From assembly GCA_045106855.1 (NCBI GenBank), contig JBGCFI010000011.1:62001-126000 (forward strand): a stretch of DNA of 64,000 nucleotides, given 5' to 3'. This document shows positions 36,642 to 45,257 of this stretch, in pieces. The notes under the pieces were generated by a model. That model made no database searches, was not told where the DNA came from, and was given only the letters and a program-made list of their open reading frames with translations. This stretch comes from Granulosicoccus sp045106855 (GTDB taxonomy: Bacteria > Pseudomonadota > Gammaproteobacteria > Granulosicoccales > Granulosicoccaceae). How positions within the stretch are numbered: position 1 is the first letter of the stretch; each line of letters starts with the position of its first letter. Position numbers and translations under genes: made by a program.

Positions 36642-37487
36642 TCAAGCGCTTGCGTCTAGCAACGTTCCAGGTTCTGCCACCATGTCCAGTGTGACAAATT
36701 CGAGACCGACAAGATAGTTTCGATTGCCCGTGGGTTTGCAATGCCGAACCTTGCAAATAGCGTTAAAAAGACCCGTATCGATAACAATAGTCTGGCCTAC
36801 AGCGACAATTTCAGACAAATTCAAAGCGCAGCCCTCGGGCGAAAAGTTGCTCAAGGCAGAGTTTACGGGTGTTTGACCGGGCCAGCTTAACCAGACACGT
36901 GCATCAGATTTATGTTGCTGACGATGCATTCTGCGTAATTCTTCATCGCTAGTACGAGGTAAGTGCGCTATGGGGGTTCGCGCACTATTGCAGGTGCGAC
37001 ATCGACGTAAGCTGGCATAACCGGCAGGAGTCGTAAATGACGTATTGTCTGCTGGGTAGATTGACAGGCAAAATGGGCACTGAGGCCTGGAAGGCAGGTT
37101 CGCGTGTGGTTCACTTGTGCCACTGCTGTGAGTGCCGATATCTGATTGGTGCCCGTGTTGGCCGGAATCTGATGATTGATCGTGTTCAGAGTCGGGAGAT
37201 CCGCCGGGTTCGCCCCATGACGTCTTGTCTGGTGTTTCGGTGCCGGAATTTTCTTCACTCACCGGTTGAAACTGCTTTCTGAGTGCATCGTACTGTGCCC
37301 TGGTGCGAGGGTCACAGAGTGTCTTTGCTGCGGCGTTGAGCAGTTTTGCAAAATCTACGTCACCGCCTCGGTCGGGATGGTGGTCGAGCTTTTGCATCAT
37401 GGCACGATAGCTTGCCTTGATAACCGGCTCTGGAGCTGAAGGCTGCACGTGAAGCAGCTCATAGTAGTCAACAAAAATATCCACCAA
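36642..37487 (-). CDS. J-domain, zinc-finger and PilZ-like fusion protein
   Basis: A 281-residue protein with three parts. Residues 6-70 are a DnaJ domain with the HPD tripeptide at 37-39 (DHHPDRGG) and a CDPRTRAQYDA end. Residues ~75-133 are a disordered Ser/Gly/His/Asp linker. Residues 137-166 hold two Cys pairs (CPFC and CRTC) fit to bind zinc. Residues ~190-275 resemble a PilZ domain, with an Arg-rich entry and NFSPEG (214-219) in place of the usual D/NxSxxG, so c-di-GMP binding is possible. The J domain would recruit DnaK. The protein stands alone. Confidence 0.75.
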   Translation of the reverse strand: MVDIFVDYYELLHVQPSAPEPVIKASYRAMMQKLDHHPDRGGDVDFAKLLNAAAKTLCDPRTRAQYDALRKQFQPVSEENSGTETPDKTSWGEPGGSPDSEHDQSSDSGQHGHQSDIGTHSSGTSEPHANLPSRPQCPFCLSIYPADNTSFTTPAGYASLRRCRTCNSARTPIAHLPRTSDEELRRMHRQQHKSDARVWLSWPGQTPVNSALSNFSPEGCALNLSEIVAVGQTIVIDTGLFNAICKVRHCKPTGNRNYLVGLEFVTLDMVAEPGTLLDASA

Positions 37488-37596
37488 CAGAATAACGGCT
37501 GCTGGAGTCTAATCAAAAATGCATCACAGGTTGGTTTAGGAAGCATGTCCGATTATAGGCGTCCGTTTTGCGCATTGAGCCCTGTTATGCACAGCG

Positions 37597-38493
37597 TTAC
37601 GGTAACTCGATACCTGCGTTTCGCGCATAGACCTTGGCAACAGCTGCATCATCTTCCTGGCCCAGACCTGAACCCGACGCGGCGACAAATTGTTGTAAAG
37701 CGGCTGCAGTAATGGGGGCCGAAAAACTGGCAGATCGGGCGATGTCCATGACGATGCCCAAATCCTTTGGCCAGATGTCTATGGATGAGTGAGGGGTGTA
37801 GTCGCCTTCCACGATGTGTGGGGCGCGGTTCTCAAGCATCCACGAAGTGCCGGCGCATTGGCTGATAATTTTCAGAAACATGTCTGGTTCGACGCCTTGT
37901 GTCATGCCGAAAGTCAACGCCTCGGCCATAGCGGCTATATGGACGCCTGCAAGCATCTGGTTGACAGCCTTCATTGCAGAACCTGCGCCTGCTTCAGCAC
38001 CGAGCTTGAAAACTGTTTGCGCGCTGGCATCAAGCGCAGGTTGTGCACGTGCAAATGCTTGTTCAGGTCCTGAGGCCATGTAGGTGAGCTGCCCGTTTGC
38101 CGCTTTTACTGACCCGCCTGACATGGGGGCATCAAGGTATAGGATGCCATGTTCAGCGCACCGTGCCGCCATGTCTCGCGCAAAATCCGGAGGCACCGTT
38201 GCGCATGCAATGACGACGCTACCTTTGACAAGCATGGGTATCAACGGTGAGTTGTCTGCGAAAAGTACTGACTCGGTTTGAGATGCATTCAATACGCAAA
38301 CCACGACGATATCCAGAGATGAAGCAACGTCGGCAAGTGTGCCGCTTAGGCCCCCTTCTGAGCAAAATCGTTGTGTGTTCTGTTCATTGACGTCGAAGCC
38401 GTAGACGGTGTGTCCGGCGCTTAATATTGACTGTGCGATACCATAGCCCATCGAGCCAAGCCCGATGACGGCAATGGTTGAGTTGTCAGTCAT
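37597..38493 (-). CDS. NAD-dependent beta-hydroxyacid dehydrogenase (3-hydroxyisobutyrate/threonate type)
   Basis: A 298-residue enzyme of the HIBADH family. The Rossmann start is IAVIGLGSMGYGIAQS; the substrate signature is YLDAPMSGGSVKA, and the catalytic lysine lies in GAGSAMKAVNQMLAG. The C-terminal domain has WMLENRAPHI and a KDLGIVMD motif typical of the sub-group containing L-threonate dehydrogenase and tartronate semialdehyde reductase. It oxidises a 3-hydroxy acid or reduces the semialdehyde. It is cotranscribed or adjacent to the quinone-oxidoreductase-like gene with a 77-base gap. Confidence 0.85.
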   Translation of the reverse strand: MTDNSTIAVIGLGSMGYGIAQSILSAGHTVYGFDVNEQNTQRFCSEGGLSGTLADVASSLDIVVVCVLNASQTESVLFADNSPLIPMLVKGSVVIACATVPPDFARDMAARCAEHGILYLDAPMSGGSVKAANGQLTYMASGPEQAFARAQPALDASAQTVFKLGAEAGAGSAMKAVNQMLAGVHIAAMAEALTFGMTQGVEPDMFLKIISQCAGTSWMLENRAPHIVEGDYTPHSSIDIWPKDLGIVMDIARSASFSAPITAAALQQFVAASGSGLGQEDDAAVAKVYARNAGIELP

Positions 38494-38570
38494 AGTAGTT
38501 TTTTTCCGTAAATGTTAAACGTTGAAAAAATGATTTGCGGTTTGCAGCTAATGTCGAATAGCAAAGCTTG

Positions 38571-39548
38571 TTAAGCAGTGGTTAATAGAATTTTGCCTCT
38601 ATGGTCACCCGCTTCCATCATCTTGTGACTCTTTACAACATCCTTGAAAGGCAAGGTGCAATGAGTCTGAGTTTTGAGTATTCCCTGTTCAAAGAGTGGC
38701 CATACCTTTTCTTCAATATCTCGAGCAATTGCTGCTTTGAAACTTGCTGGGCGAGACCGTAAGGTTGAGCCGGTATAAGTGAGCCTCTTTAACATGATGG
38801 GCATCAGGTTTATCTCGACCTTGGAACCTGCATTGAATGCCAATTGTATTATTCGCGCATCTGCTTTTGCTGCCTTTATGTTGCGTGCTATGTAGTCACC
38901 ACCAATGATGTCCAGGATGAGTGCTGCGCCACCTGCGGCTTTTACGTGTCCGACAAAATCGTCGTCTCTATAGTCTATCGTCTGGGTGGCTCCCAATGTT
39001 TTGCAGAAATTTGCGTCTTCAGAGCCGGAACAAGTTGTCAATACATTCAAGCCCAGCGCGGCCCCAAGTTGAATGGCCGTTGATCCGATACCTCCAGCGC
39101 CACCGTGAACCAGAAATACATCGTCTGCTGAATAAGTCTGCTGGTAAAAGCAGTTACTCCAGACAGTAAAATATGTCTCCGGTAAACCGGCAGCATCACC
39201 AGGAGACACATTTTTTGGAATTTCAAGGCAGTGCTGCTCGTCGACAGCGACGAATTCTGCGTAACCGCCCCCGTTGGTCAGAGCGCAAATCTGGTCGCCG
39301 ATTTTCCAGCGATTGACATTTGCACCGACACCAATGACCTCGCCACTGATTTCCAGTCCGAGAAGGTCGGATGCTCCTTCAGGAGGTGGGTAATGACCTC
39401 GTCTCTGCACCAGATCCGGTCCATTCACTCCTGCGGCGAGTACTTTGACGAGTACCTCGTTATTTCGTGGTTCCGGAGCGTCGCGTTGACCCTGAATTAA
39501 TACCTCTGGCGGACCGAATTCGCTTATCTCAATAGTTTGCATAGACAA
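38571..39548 (-). CDS. Zinc-free quinone oxidoreductase, PIG3/QOR type
   Basis: A 325-residue medium-chain dehydrogenase of the quinone oxidoreductase family. The N-terminal GroES-like domain contains GVNGPDLVQRRGHYPPPEGASD, the signature of PIG3-type NADPH:quinone reductases; the Rossmann domain has HGGAGGIGSTAIQLG. Catalytic zinc ligands are absent. It reduces quinones or alpha,beta-unsaturated carbonyls with NADPH in the cytosol. It lies upstream of the hydroxyacid dehydrogenase on the same strand and may share its promoter. Confidence 0.88.
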   Translation of the reverse strand: MSMQTIEISEFGPPEVLIQGQRDAPEPRNNEVLVKVLAAGVNGPDLVQRRGHYPPPEGASDLLGLEISGEVIGVGANVNRWKIGDQICALTNGGGYAEFVAVDEQHCLEIPKNVSPGDAAGLPETYFTVWSNCFYQQTYSADDVFLVHGGAGGIGSTAIQLGAALGLNVLTTCSGSEDANFCKTLGATQTIDYRDDDFVGHVKAAGGAALILDIIGGDYIARNIKAAKADARIIQLAFNAGSKVEINLMPIMLKRLTYTGSTLRSRPASFKAAIARDIEEKVWPLFEQGILKTQTHCTLPFKDVVKSHKMMEAGDHRGKILLTTA

Positions 39549-39771
39549 GGCTTATGAAGTTCCATCAATAATGTTGGTAGCATGATACTTCAACGGGTTT
39601 CAGGCTGTTTGACGAAAATTCACGTACCCACCAGGGCGGAGGTTTTTGTCAGCGATCATCACCCGAAAAAGAAAAATGCAATCCACGCTCTCGTCTTCAA
39701 CGCAAGTGCGCAAATTTGCTTATCGATTCACCACTGATATACAAGTCTCGCTGAGGCTGGAGAGAGAATAA

Positions 39772-40812
39772 ATGAATGTGTTAATACTGGGAGCGTCCTA
39801 TGGGTCGCTGTTGTCAACCAAACTGCTCATGGCCGGTCATGATGTGACGCTGGTGTGCAGAGATGTGACGGCAAAACTCATTAATGAGGAAGGTACCCGA
39901 GTTCGCATAAAACTGCGTGATGAATCCGAGCATCGTGTCATCGACTCAAACGACTTGCCGGGAAAGGCATCAGCTTCGACGCCTGAGAATGTCAATCCTG
40001 GAGACTTTGATCTGGTGGCTTTAGCCATGCAGGAGCCTCAGTATTCCTCAACCCAGGTAAAAGAGCTGATGTCACGTATTGCCTCAACGAGGGTACCTTG
40101 TCTTTCTATAATGAACATGCCACCAAGACCTTACCTGGCACGCATACCCACATTAAGTCAGGCCAATCTGGACGACTGCTATGACGATCCCTCTGTATGG
40201 GATGGTTTTGAGCCGGGTTTGATCAGTCTGTGTAGTCCGGATCCTCAGGCTTTTCGTCCACCAGAAGAAAAAGCCAACTTTCTGCATGTCGGTTTACCAA
40301 CTAATTTCAAAGCAGCTGTTTTCGAGAATGAACAGCACAACGTTATGCTGCACCAATTGGAAAGCGACATCGCTAACGTGACACTGGATGGCAAGGATGT
40401 CCCGGTAAAACTGCGTGTCTATGATTCTTTGTTTGTGCCAATGGCCAAGTGGAGCATGCTGTTAACAGGAAACTATCGTTGTGTCACACCTTCGTCGGTT
40501 CGGCCAATACGCGATGCGGTTCACGCTGACGCAAACGAATCCAGTGAGATGTATGCCTGGGTTGATGCTCTTGCGCAGAAACTCGGAGCAGATTCCGCTG
40601 ATCTGGTACCTTTTGAAAAATATGCAAAAGCTGCGGAAAATCTACTGAAGCCGTCATCGGTTGCACGCGCTATTGATGGTGGCTCGTTCAGCATTGAGAG
40701 AGTGGACAAACTTGTGCAGAGGGTGGGCATGCAGCTTGGCATTCAATCAGACGCCGTCGACACAGTGGTTAACATCGTGGATGACCGTATTGCCCAAAAC
40801 AAGACGGAGTAA
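39772..40812 (+). CDS. Ketopantoate reductase-like (ApbA/PanE superfamily) protein
   Basis: A 346-residue protein beginning MNVLILGASYGSLLSTKLL, a Rossmann GxxxG-like fold for NAD(P), with VTLVCRD after strand 2. It resembles the ApbA/PanE superfamily in its N-terminal half, but is longer than classical PanE (~300) and the usual catalytic lysine block is not obvious, so it may reduce another 2-oxo acid or act on an opine-like compound. GAGAG stands before ATG 39772. The long gap before the oxalate island suggests it is a separate unit, though a role linked to it cannot be excluded. Confidence 0.6.
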   Translation: MNVLILGASYGSLLSTKLLMAGHDVTLVCRDVTAKLINEEGTRVRIKLRDESEHRVIDSNDLPGKASASTPENVNPGDFDLVALAMQEPQYSSTQVKELMSRIASTRVPCLSIMNMPPRPYLARIPTLSQANLDDCYDDPSVWDGFEPGLISLCSPDPQAFRPPEEKANFLHVGLPTNFKAAVFENEQHNVMLHQLESDIANVTLDGKDVPVKLRVYDSLFVPMAKWSMLLTGNYRCVTPSSVRPIRDAVHADANESSEMYAWVDALAQKLGADSADLVPFEKYAKAAENLLKPSSVARAIDGGSFSIERVDKLVQRVGMQLGIQSDAVDTVVNIVDDRIAQNKTE

Positions 40813-41319
40813 GGGCACTGTCGATGATTTTTTGCTGTCAGGTAACAAAATAACGCTTGGCAAAAACAGTCTGAAAGGCACTATTTATAGGCTTTTTTGC
40901 AATTGTTTGTTGTTTGGGAGACGGCCTGACAGGTATTTCATTGTGCTAACGGGCTTTACAAAAGCTATTTCTTGTGCGCATCATAATTGACGTTTTGTGG
41001 GAGTTTGATTTCCAACCGTGAAGGTCTTTTGCTAGATCATGGTTGTTGCAATGTTTGAGCGGTGCTGCATCAGCTTGCTTTGCAAATGAGACAGGATCGA
41101 AGTTTTTACGTCTTAGACGTCATCGCAGGAGTTTAAAAACTACCAACCTGAATTTCTCGCAAACGACGGACCAATAATGCAACATGCCGGTACTCGGTAT
41201 GCCTTACCAGGGAGCATGGTCTGAATACCGCTTCAACTGTTTATTGAGGCGATAAGTTGTGCCTTCGTAATACTGATTCTGTTTTTTAAGCATAATAATT
41301 GGAAGGAGAAATATTTCTA
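40813..41319. other. 507-base intergenic region upstream of the TTT binding-protein gene
   Basis: No convincing gene is seen. It contains an inverted repeat with arms at 41101-41108 and 41134-41141 (AGTTTTTA/TAAAAACT) that encloses a small CGTC-TTA-GACG hairpin at 41109-41119, and a CGGTAT...ATACCG pair near 41195-41232. The region must hold the promoter of the binding-protein gene; the strong GGAAGGAG site for it is at 41301-41308. The length suggests a long structured leader or several regulatory sites. Confidence 0.5.
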
Positions 41320-42297
41320 ATGTTCATAAGTAAGAAACGAAAATCCGTTATTGGATTGGTCGCTGCCGCGGCGCTTGGTGCCGGTGGATTCAGCTCAATG
41401 GCACAAGCCTGGGAGCCAACCAAGCCCATTGACTTTGTCATCATGGCTGGTGCGGGTGGAGGTGCAGATCAGATTGCACGATTCATCCAGTCTGTGGCTG
41501 AGAAAAAAGACCTGACCCCACGGCCCTTGATCCCTAACAATAAAGGTGGTGGTTCCGGAGCGGAGGCTCTGATTGCGTTAAACAATTCCAAAGACCCAGA
41601 TCATACTATCCTGGTGACACTGAATTCCTTTTTCACCACCCCTTTACGTCAGAAAGGTCTTGGTATTGATATCAGTACCTTCACACCTGTTGCCATGATG
41701 GGTGTGGATCCGTTTGTACTTTGGGTGCATAAAGAGCGTGGTATCAATACGTTTGAAGAGTGGCAGGCTGCTGTAAAAGAAGCCGATGGTGAGTGGGTAA
41801 TGGGTGGTACCGGTAAAGGGCAGGAAGATTCTCTTGTCACCACCTGGCTCGAGCAGAACTACGACCTGAAAATCAAATACATCCCGTACAAAGGGGGCGG
41901 TGCTGTCGCTAAGGATCTCGCTGGTCAACAGATCATGTCGTCAGTAAACAACCCGTCAGAAGCCAAAGGCTTTTTTGAAAATGGTGATGTAGTTCCTTTG
42001 GTATCTTTCTCCGATGAGCGTCTGCCTCTGGTGTCTGGCGTTCCAACGATCAAGGAACTTGATAAAGATTTCAGCTACTACAACCAGCGTGCGGTAGTAG
42101 GAGCGCCAGGTATGTCTGCAGAGGCAGCGGCTTACTATCAGGATTTATTCAAAACCATCTACGAGAGCGAAGAGTGGCAGGGTTACATGGCTTCGGAAAG
42201 TCTTTCACCCTTGTGGATGGATGCTGAAGAGCAAGTTGGATATTGGGAGACTCAGGTTGCTCGCCATCAAGAGTTATTATCCAAGATGGGTGAGTAA
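41320..42297 (+). CDS. tctC: TTT-family periplasmic solute-binding protein (TctC/Bug-like)
   Basis: A 325-residue tripartite tricarboxylate transporter binding protein. The start at ATG 41320 follows GGAAGGAGA and gives a signal peptide ending in SSMAQA. The mature protein has KPIDFVIMAGAGGGADQIAR, the Bug-family loop that grips carboxylates, and YKGGGAVAKDLAGQQ, the second conserved binding segment. It delivers a carboxylated solute to the TctA/TctB membrane pair encoded 6-9 kb downstream. In this setting oxalate is the most likely ligand (inference). Two terminators directly follow, so it forms its own strongly expressed transcript. Confidence 0.88.
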   Translation: MFISKKRKSVIGLVAAAALGAGGFSSMAQAWEPTKPIDFVIMAGAGGGADQIARFIQSVAEKKDLTPRPLIPNNKGGGSGAEALIALNNSKDPDHTILVTLNSFFTTPLRQKGLGIDISTFTPVAMMGVDPFVLWVHKERGINTFEEWQAAVKEADGEWVMGGTGKGQEDSLVTTWLEQNYDLKIKYIPYKGGGAVAKDLAGQQIMSSVNNPSEAKGFFENGDVVPLVSFSDERLPLVSGVPTIKELDKDFSYYNQRAVVGAPGMSAEAAAYYQDLFKTIYESEEWQGYMASESLSPLWMDAEEQVGYWETQVARHQELLSKMGE

Positions 42298-42308
42298 TTT
42301 GTCATTTT

Positions 42309-42333
42309 TCAGCTCCGTAAGGGGCTGATTTTT
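42309..42333 (+). terminator. First terminator after tctC
   Basis: TCAGCTCC and GGGGCTGA pair over eight positions (one G-U) around a GTAA loop, followed by five T. It lies 12 bases after the TctC stop. Confidence 0.7.
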
Positions 42334-42345
42334 AAATGATTAATG

Positions 42346-42387
42346 AAGGTGGTGTGATTCCGGGAAGAATCGCATCACCTTTTTTTT
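42346..42387 (+). terminator. Second, strong terminator after tctC
   Basis: A 15-bp stem (two G-U pairs) formed by AAGGTGGTGTGATTC and GAATCGCATCACCTT with a short CGGGAA loop, ending in eight T. This is a classic intrinsic terminator and isolates the binding-protein gene from the regulator and catabolic genes. Confidence 0.9.
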
Positions 42388-42459
42388 GGGCGAGAATATC
42401 AGTCGTTTGATCAGTTTTCTATCGTTTGAACCTCTGTCCAGATTGTTGTTTGGCAAAGC

Positions 42460-42493
42460 TTGACCTGATTGATATTCGGTGTATGGTATACCA
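42460..42493 (+). promoter_or_regulatory. Candidate promoter of gntR with overlapping GntR operator
   Basis: TTGACC at 42460-42465 and TATGGT at 42482-42487, 16 bases apart, form a sigma-70-like promoter. The perfect palindrome TGGTATACCA (42484-42493) overlaps the -10 box. FCD-type GntR regulators bind TNGTNNNACNA-like palindromes such as this, so the encoded regulator 80 bases downstream probably represses itself and the oxalate genes from here. Confidence 0.65.
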
Positions 42494-42573
42494 CATGGCA
42501 GATACAAAATTAAATGCGTGATGTCAAAGCAGTGGCGTGTTAACAGGTCGGCACAACAGGATTTTTACGGAAA

Positions 42574-43308
42574 ATGACAACGTCCAAGACTTCCGGAGGG
42601 CTATCAATCAGTGCGAACCTTCGCCCGGTCACTGAGAATTTTTCATTAAAGGCACATACCTACAATCTACTGCGTACGGCCATCATGGAGATGGATATTT
42701 ACGGCGATGAAGTTGATCTCCGTCTTGATGAGCGCAAGCTTGCGGAGCAGCTTGGAATCTCGCGAACACCGATCCGCGAAGCACTGGCCAAACTCGAGCA
42801 AGAAGGGTTTGTCGATATCCAGCCCCGCAAGGGCGTCTACGTCAAGCAGAAGAGTTTGCACGAAATCCTTGAGATGGTCGTTGTTTGGGCCGCCCTTGAA
42901 AGCATGGCAGCACGATTGGTGACGCAAGTTGCCAACGATCAGAATATCGCGACCCTTAGAGTGCTTGGAACCATTCAGGGCGGTGATTCAGGGCGCGCAG
43001 ATATTGCTGAGTATTCGGATGCCAACATCAAATTTCATCAGCGTATTCTAGAACTCTCGGGGTGCGAATTGCTGAAAGAGACGGCGTTTGGGTTGTTACA
43101 GCATATGCATGCAGTACGCCGTCGCACCATGCGTGAAGACGATCGCGTAAAGCGTTCGGTTGTAGATCACATGGCCATCATAGAGGCAATTGAAAACCGC
43201 GAAGGTGATCTTGCTGCCATGCTGGTCCGTGATCACACGATGAAACTTCATGATCACATCCGTCAAAACTGGCTGCAGTACGGGCGTCAGTCTGCTAACG
43301 GTGTGTGA
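42574..43308 (+). CDS. GntR-family regulator, FCD subgroup
   Basis: A 244-residue transcription factor. Residues ~20-90 are the winged helix: LRLDERKLAEQLGISRTPIREALAKLEQEGFVDIQPRKGVYV-like, the GntR signature. Residues ~95-235 are the all-helical FCD effector domain with Asp/His metal-binding positions (DANIKFHQRIL, and a late MLVRDHTMKLHDHI). It probably senses a small carboxylate or its CoA ester. It is the first gene of the oxalate operon and has a palindrome fitting its class on its own promoter. Confidence 0.92.
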   Translation: MTTSKTSGGLSISANLRPVTENFSLKAHTYNLLRTAIMEMDIYGDEVDLRLDERKLAEQLGISRTPIREALAKLEQEGFVDIQPRKGVYVKQKSLHEILEMVVVWAALESMAARLVTQVANDQNIATLRVLGTIQGGDSGRADIAEYSDANIKFHQRILELSGCELLKETAFGLLQHMHAVRRRTMREDDRVKRSVVDHMAIIEAIENREGDLAAMLVRDHTMKLHDHIRQNWLQYGRQSANGV

Positions 43309-43349
43309 TTTTATGATCTTTAAATCCGTCCAAGACAAGAGGTAGAACC

Positions 43350-45098
43350 ATGTCGGCCAATGTTGTTGAAGAGAAGAATCGCGCTGAGGAAGAATCAGCT
43401 GTAGAGCTTACGGACGGATTTCATCTTTTAATAGATGCCTTCAAAGCGAACGGTCTTAACACCATCTATGGTGTGCCCGGAATACCAATTACAGATTTTG
43501 GTCGGCTTGCTCAAGCTAGTGGCATGCGAGTATTTTCATTTCGTCATGAGCAGCATGCAGGTAATGCTGCTGCGATTGCAGGCTATCTGACCAAGAAGCC
43601 CGGGCTTTGTCTAACCGTCTCAGCTCCCGGTTTTTTGAACGGTCTGACGGCGCTTGCTAATGCAACGACGAATTGTTTTCCCATGATTCTTATCAGCGGG
43701 TCCTCTGAGCGTGAAATCGTTGATCTGCAGCAAGGCGATTACGAAGAGATGGACCAACTGGCAATAGCCAAGCCCTTGTGTAAAGCGGCATTTCGTATTC
43801 TTCAGGCTGAAGATATCGGCATCGGTGTTGCTCGCGCTATCCGTGCAGCTGTTTCAGGCAGACCGGGCGGTGTCTATCTGGATTTGCCTGCCAAGCTGTT
43901 TGGACAGGTTCTGGATGCAGCGACGGGTGCCAGATCTATCGTTACCGTGGTAGACCCCGCCCCGGCACAGCTACCGGCACCACATTCGGTGACCCGGGCT
44001 GTAGAGCTGATCAAGAGTGCCAAGCGACCATTAATCATTCTTGGTAAAGGTGCGTCCTACGTGCAGGCTGATGAGTTAATACGCAAATTTGTAGAAAAAA
44101 GTGGTATCCCGTATCTACCGATGAGCATGGCCAAAGGCTTGTTGCCGGATGATCATCCTCAGTCGGCCGGTGCTGCCCGATCGTTAGCGCTAAAAGAATC
44201 GGATGTTGTCATCATGGTAGGCGCAAGGCTCAACTGGCTGCTCTCACACGGTAAAGGGAAAAGTTGGGGGGCGCCGGGTAGCAAGCGTTTCATACAAATC
44301 GATATTGAACCAGGGGAAATGGACAGCAACGTAGAAATTGCCGCGCCATTGGTTGGCGATATAGCCTCTTGTGTGTCGGCCTTACTCAATGAGATGGGTA
44401 CGGAGTGGGCGCTACCAGGCCAGGACTGGACGAATGCAATTGCCGAAAAACGTGAAGCCAATCTTGCGCGCATGGCCAATAAGCTGCAAAGCAACGTTGT
44501 TGAGCCGATGGATTTTCATATTGCTTTGGGTGCACTGAAAACTATCATCAAGGAACGGCCGGAGACCATGCTTGTTAATGAAGGGGCAAATACCCTGGAT
44601 TTTGCCCGAAGCATTATTGATATCTATAAACCGCGTAAACGCCTGGATGTGGGTACCTGGGGAATCATGGGTATAGGTATGGGGGCTGCGGTTGCGGCTG
44701 CCGTCGAAACGGGAAACCGTGTACTTGCCGTGGAAGGAGACAGTGCGTTCGGATTTTCCGGGATGGAGGTGGAAACCATTTGTCGCTATAACCTGCCCGT
44801 TTGTATTGTCGTTTTTAATAACAATGGTATCTATCGCGGCACTGATGTGAACCCGACAGGTGGTCCTGAAGTAGCGCCTACGGTGTTTGTGAAAGATTCG
44901 CGTTACGACATGATGATGCAGGCGTTTGGTGGTCACGGTGTTACAGCGCATACCCGGGATGATCTGGTCAAGGCCGTCAATGAGGCGCTTGATTCAGGTA
45001 AGCCGACGTTGATAAATGCGGTAATCGATGAGACTGCAGGTACTGAGAGTGGGCGTATTGGCAATCTTAATCCGCAGAGCATTGTTTCCAAAAAGTAG
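43350..45098 (+). CDS. oxc: Oxalyl-CoA decarboxylase
   Basis: A 582-residue thiamin-diphosphate enzyme. The N-terminal domain has NTIYGVPGIPITDFGR and FSFRHEQHAGNAAAIAGYL with the catalytic Glu; the C-terminal domain has VEGDSAFGFSGMEVETICR and FNNNGIYRGTD, the GDS...NN ThDP/Mg motif. These segments match oxalyl-CoA decarboxylase over other ThDP enzymes such as acetolactate synthase. It converts oxalyl-CoA to formyl-CoA and CO2. AGAGGTAG precedes the ATG. It has ~20 extra N-terminal residues compared with the usual family start. Confidence 0.93.
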   Translation: MSANVVEEKNRAEEESAVELTDGFHLLIDAFKANGLNTIYGVPGIPITDFGRLAQASGMRVFSFRHEQHAGNAAAIAGYLTKKPGLCLTVSAPGFLNGLTALANATTNCFPMILISGSSEREIVDLQQGDYEEMDQLAIAKPLCKAAFRILQAEDIGIGVARAIRAAVSGRPGGVYLDLPAKLFGQVLDAATGARSIVTVVDPAPAQLPAPHSVTRAVELIKSAKRPLIILGKGASYVQADELIRKFVEKSGIPYLPMSMAKGLLPDDHPQSAGAARSLALKESDVVIMVGARLNWLLSHGKGKSWGAPGSKRFIQIDIEPGEMDSNVEIAAPLVGDIASCVSALLNEMGTEWALPGQDWTNAIAEKREANLARMANKLQSNVVEPMDFHIALGALKTIIKERPETMLVNEGANTLDFARSIIDIYKPRKRLDVGTWGIMGIGMGAAVAAAVETGNRVLAVEGDSAFGFSGMEVETICRYNLPVCIVVFNNNGIYRGTDVNPTGGPEVAPTVFVKDSRYDMMMQAFGGHGVTAHTRDDLVKAVNEALDSGKPTLINAVIDETAGTESGRIGNLNPQSIVSKK

Positions 45099-45257
45099 CT
45101 TTCCGCGCCATATAACGACTTGAGTAATCACTATATGTGTCTGGGGAGAATTGCGTCGCGACATGTCGACAGGCAAGACTGCCCGCTGTACCTCCAAGTG
45201 ATCTATCATCCGCTCTGGTCGAGTTATAACTGAATTCAATTGACAGGTAAGTAATAC

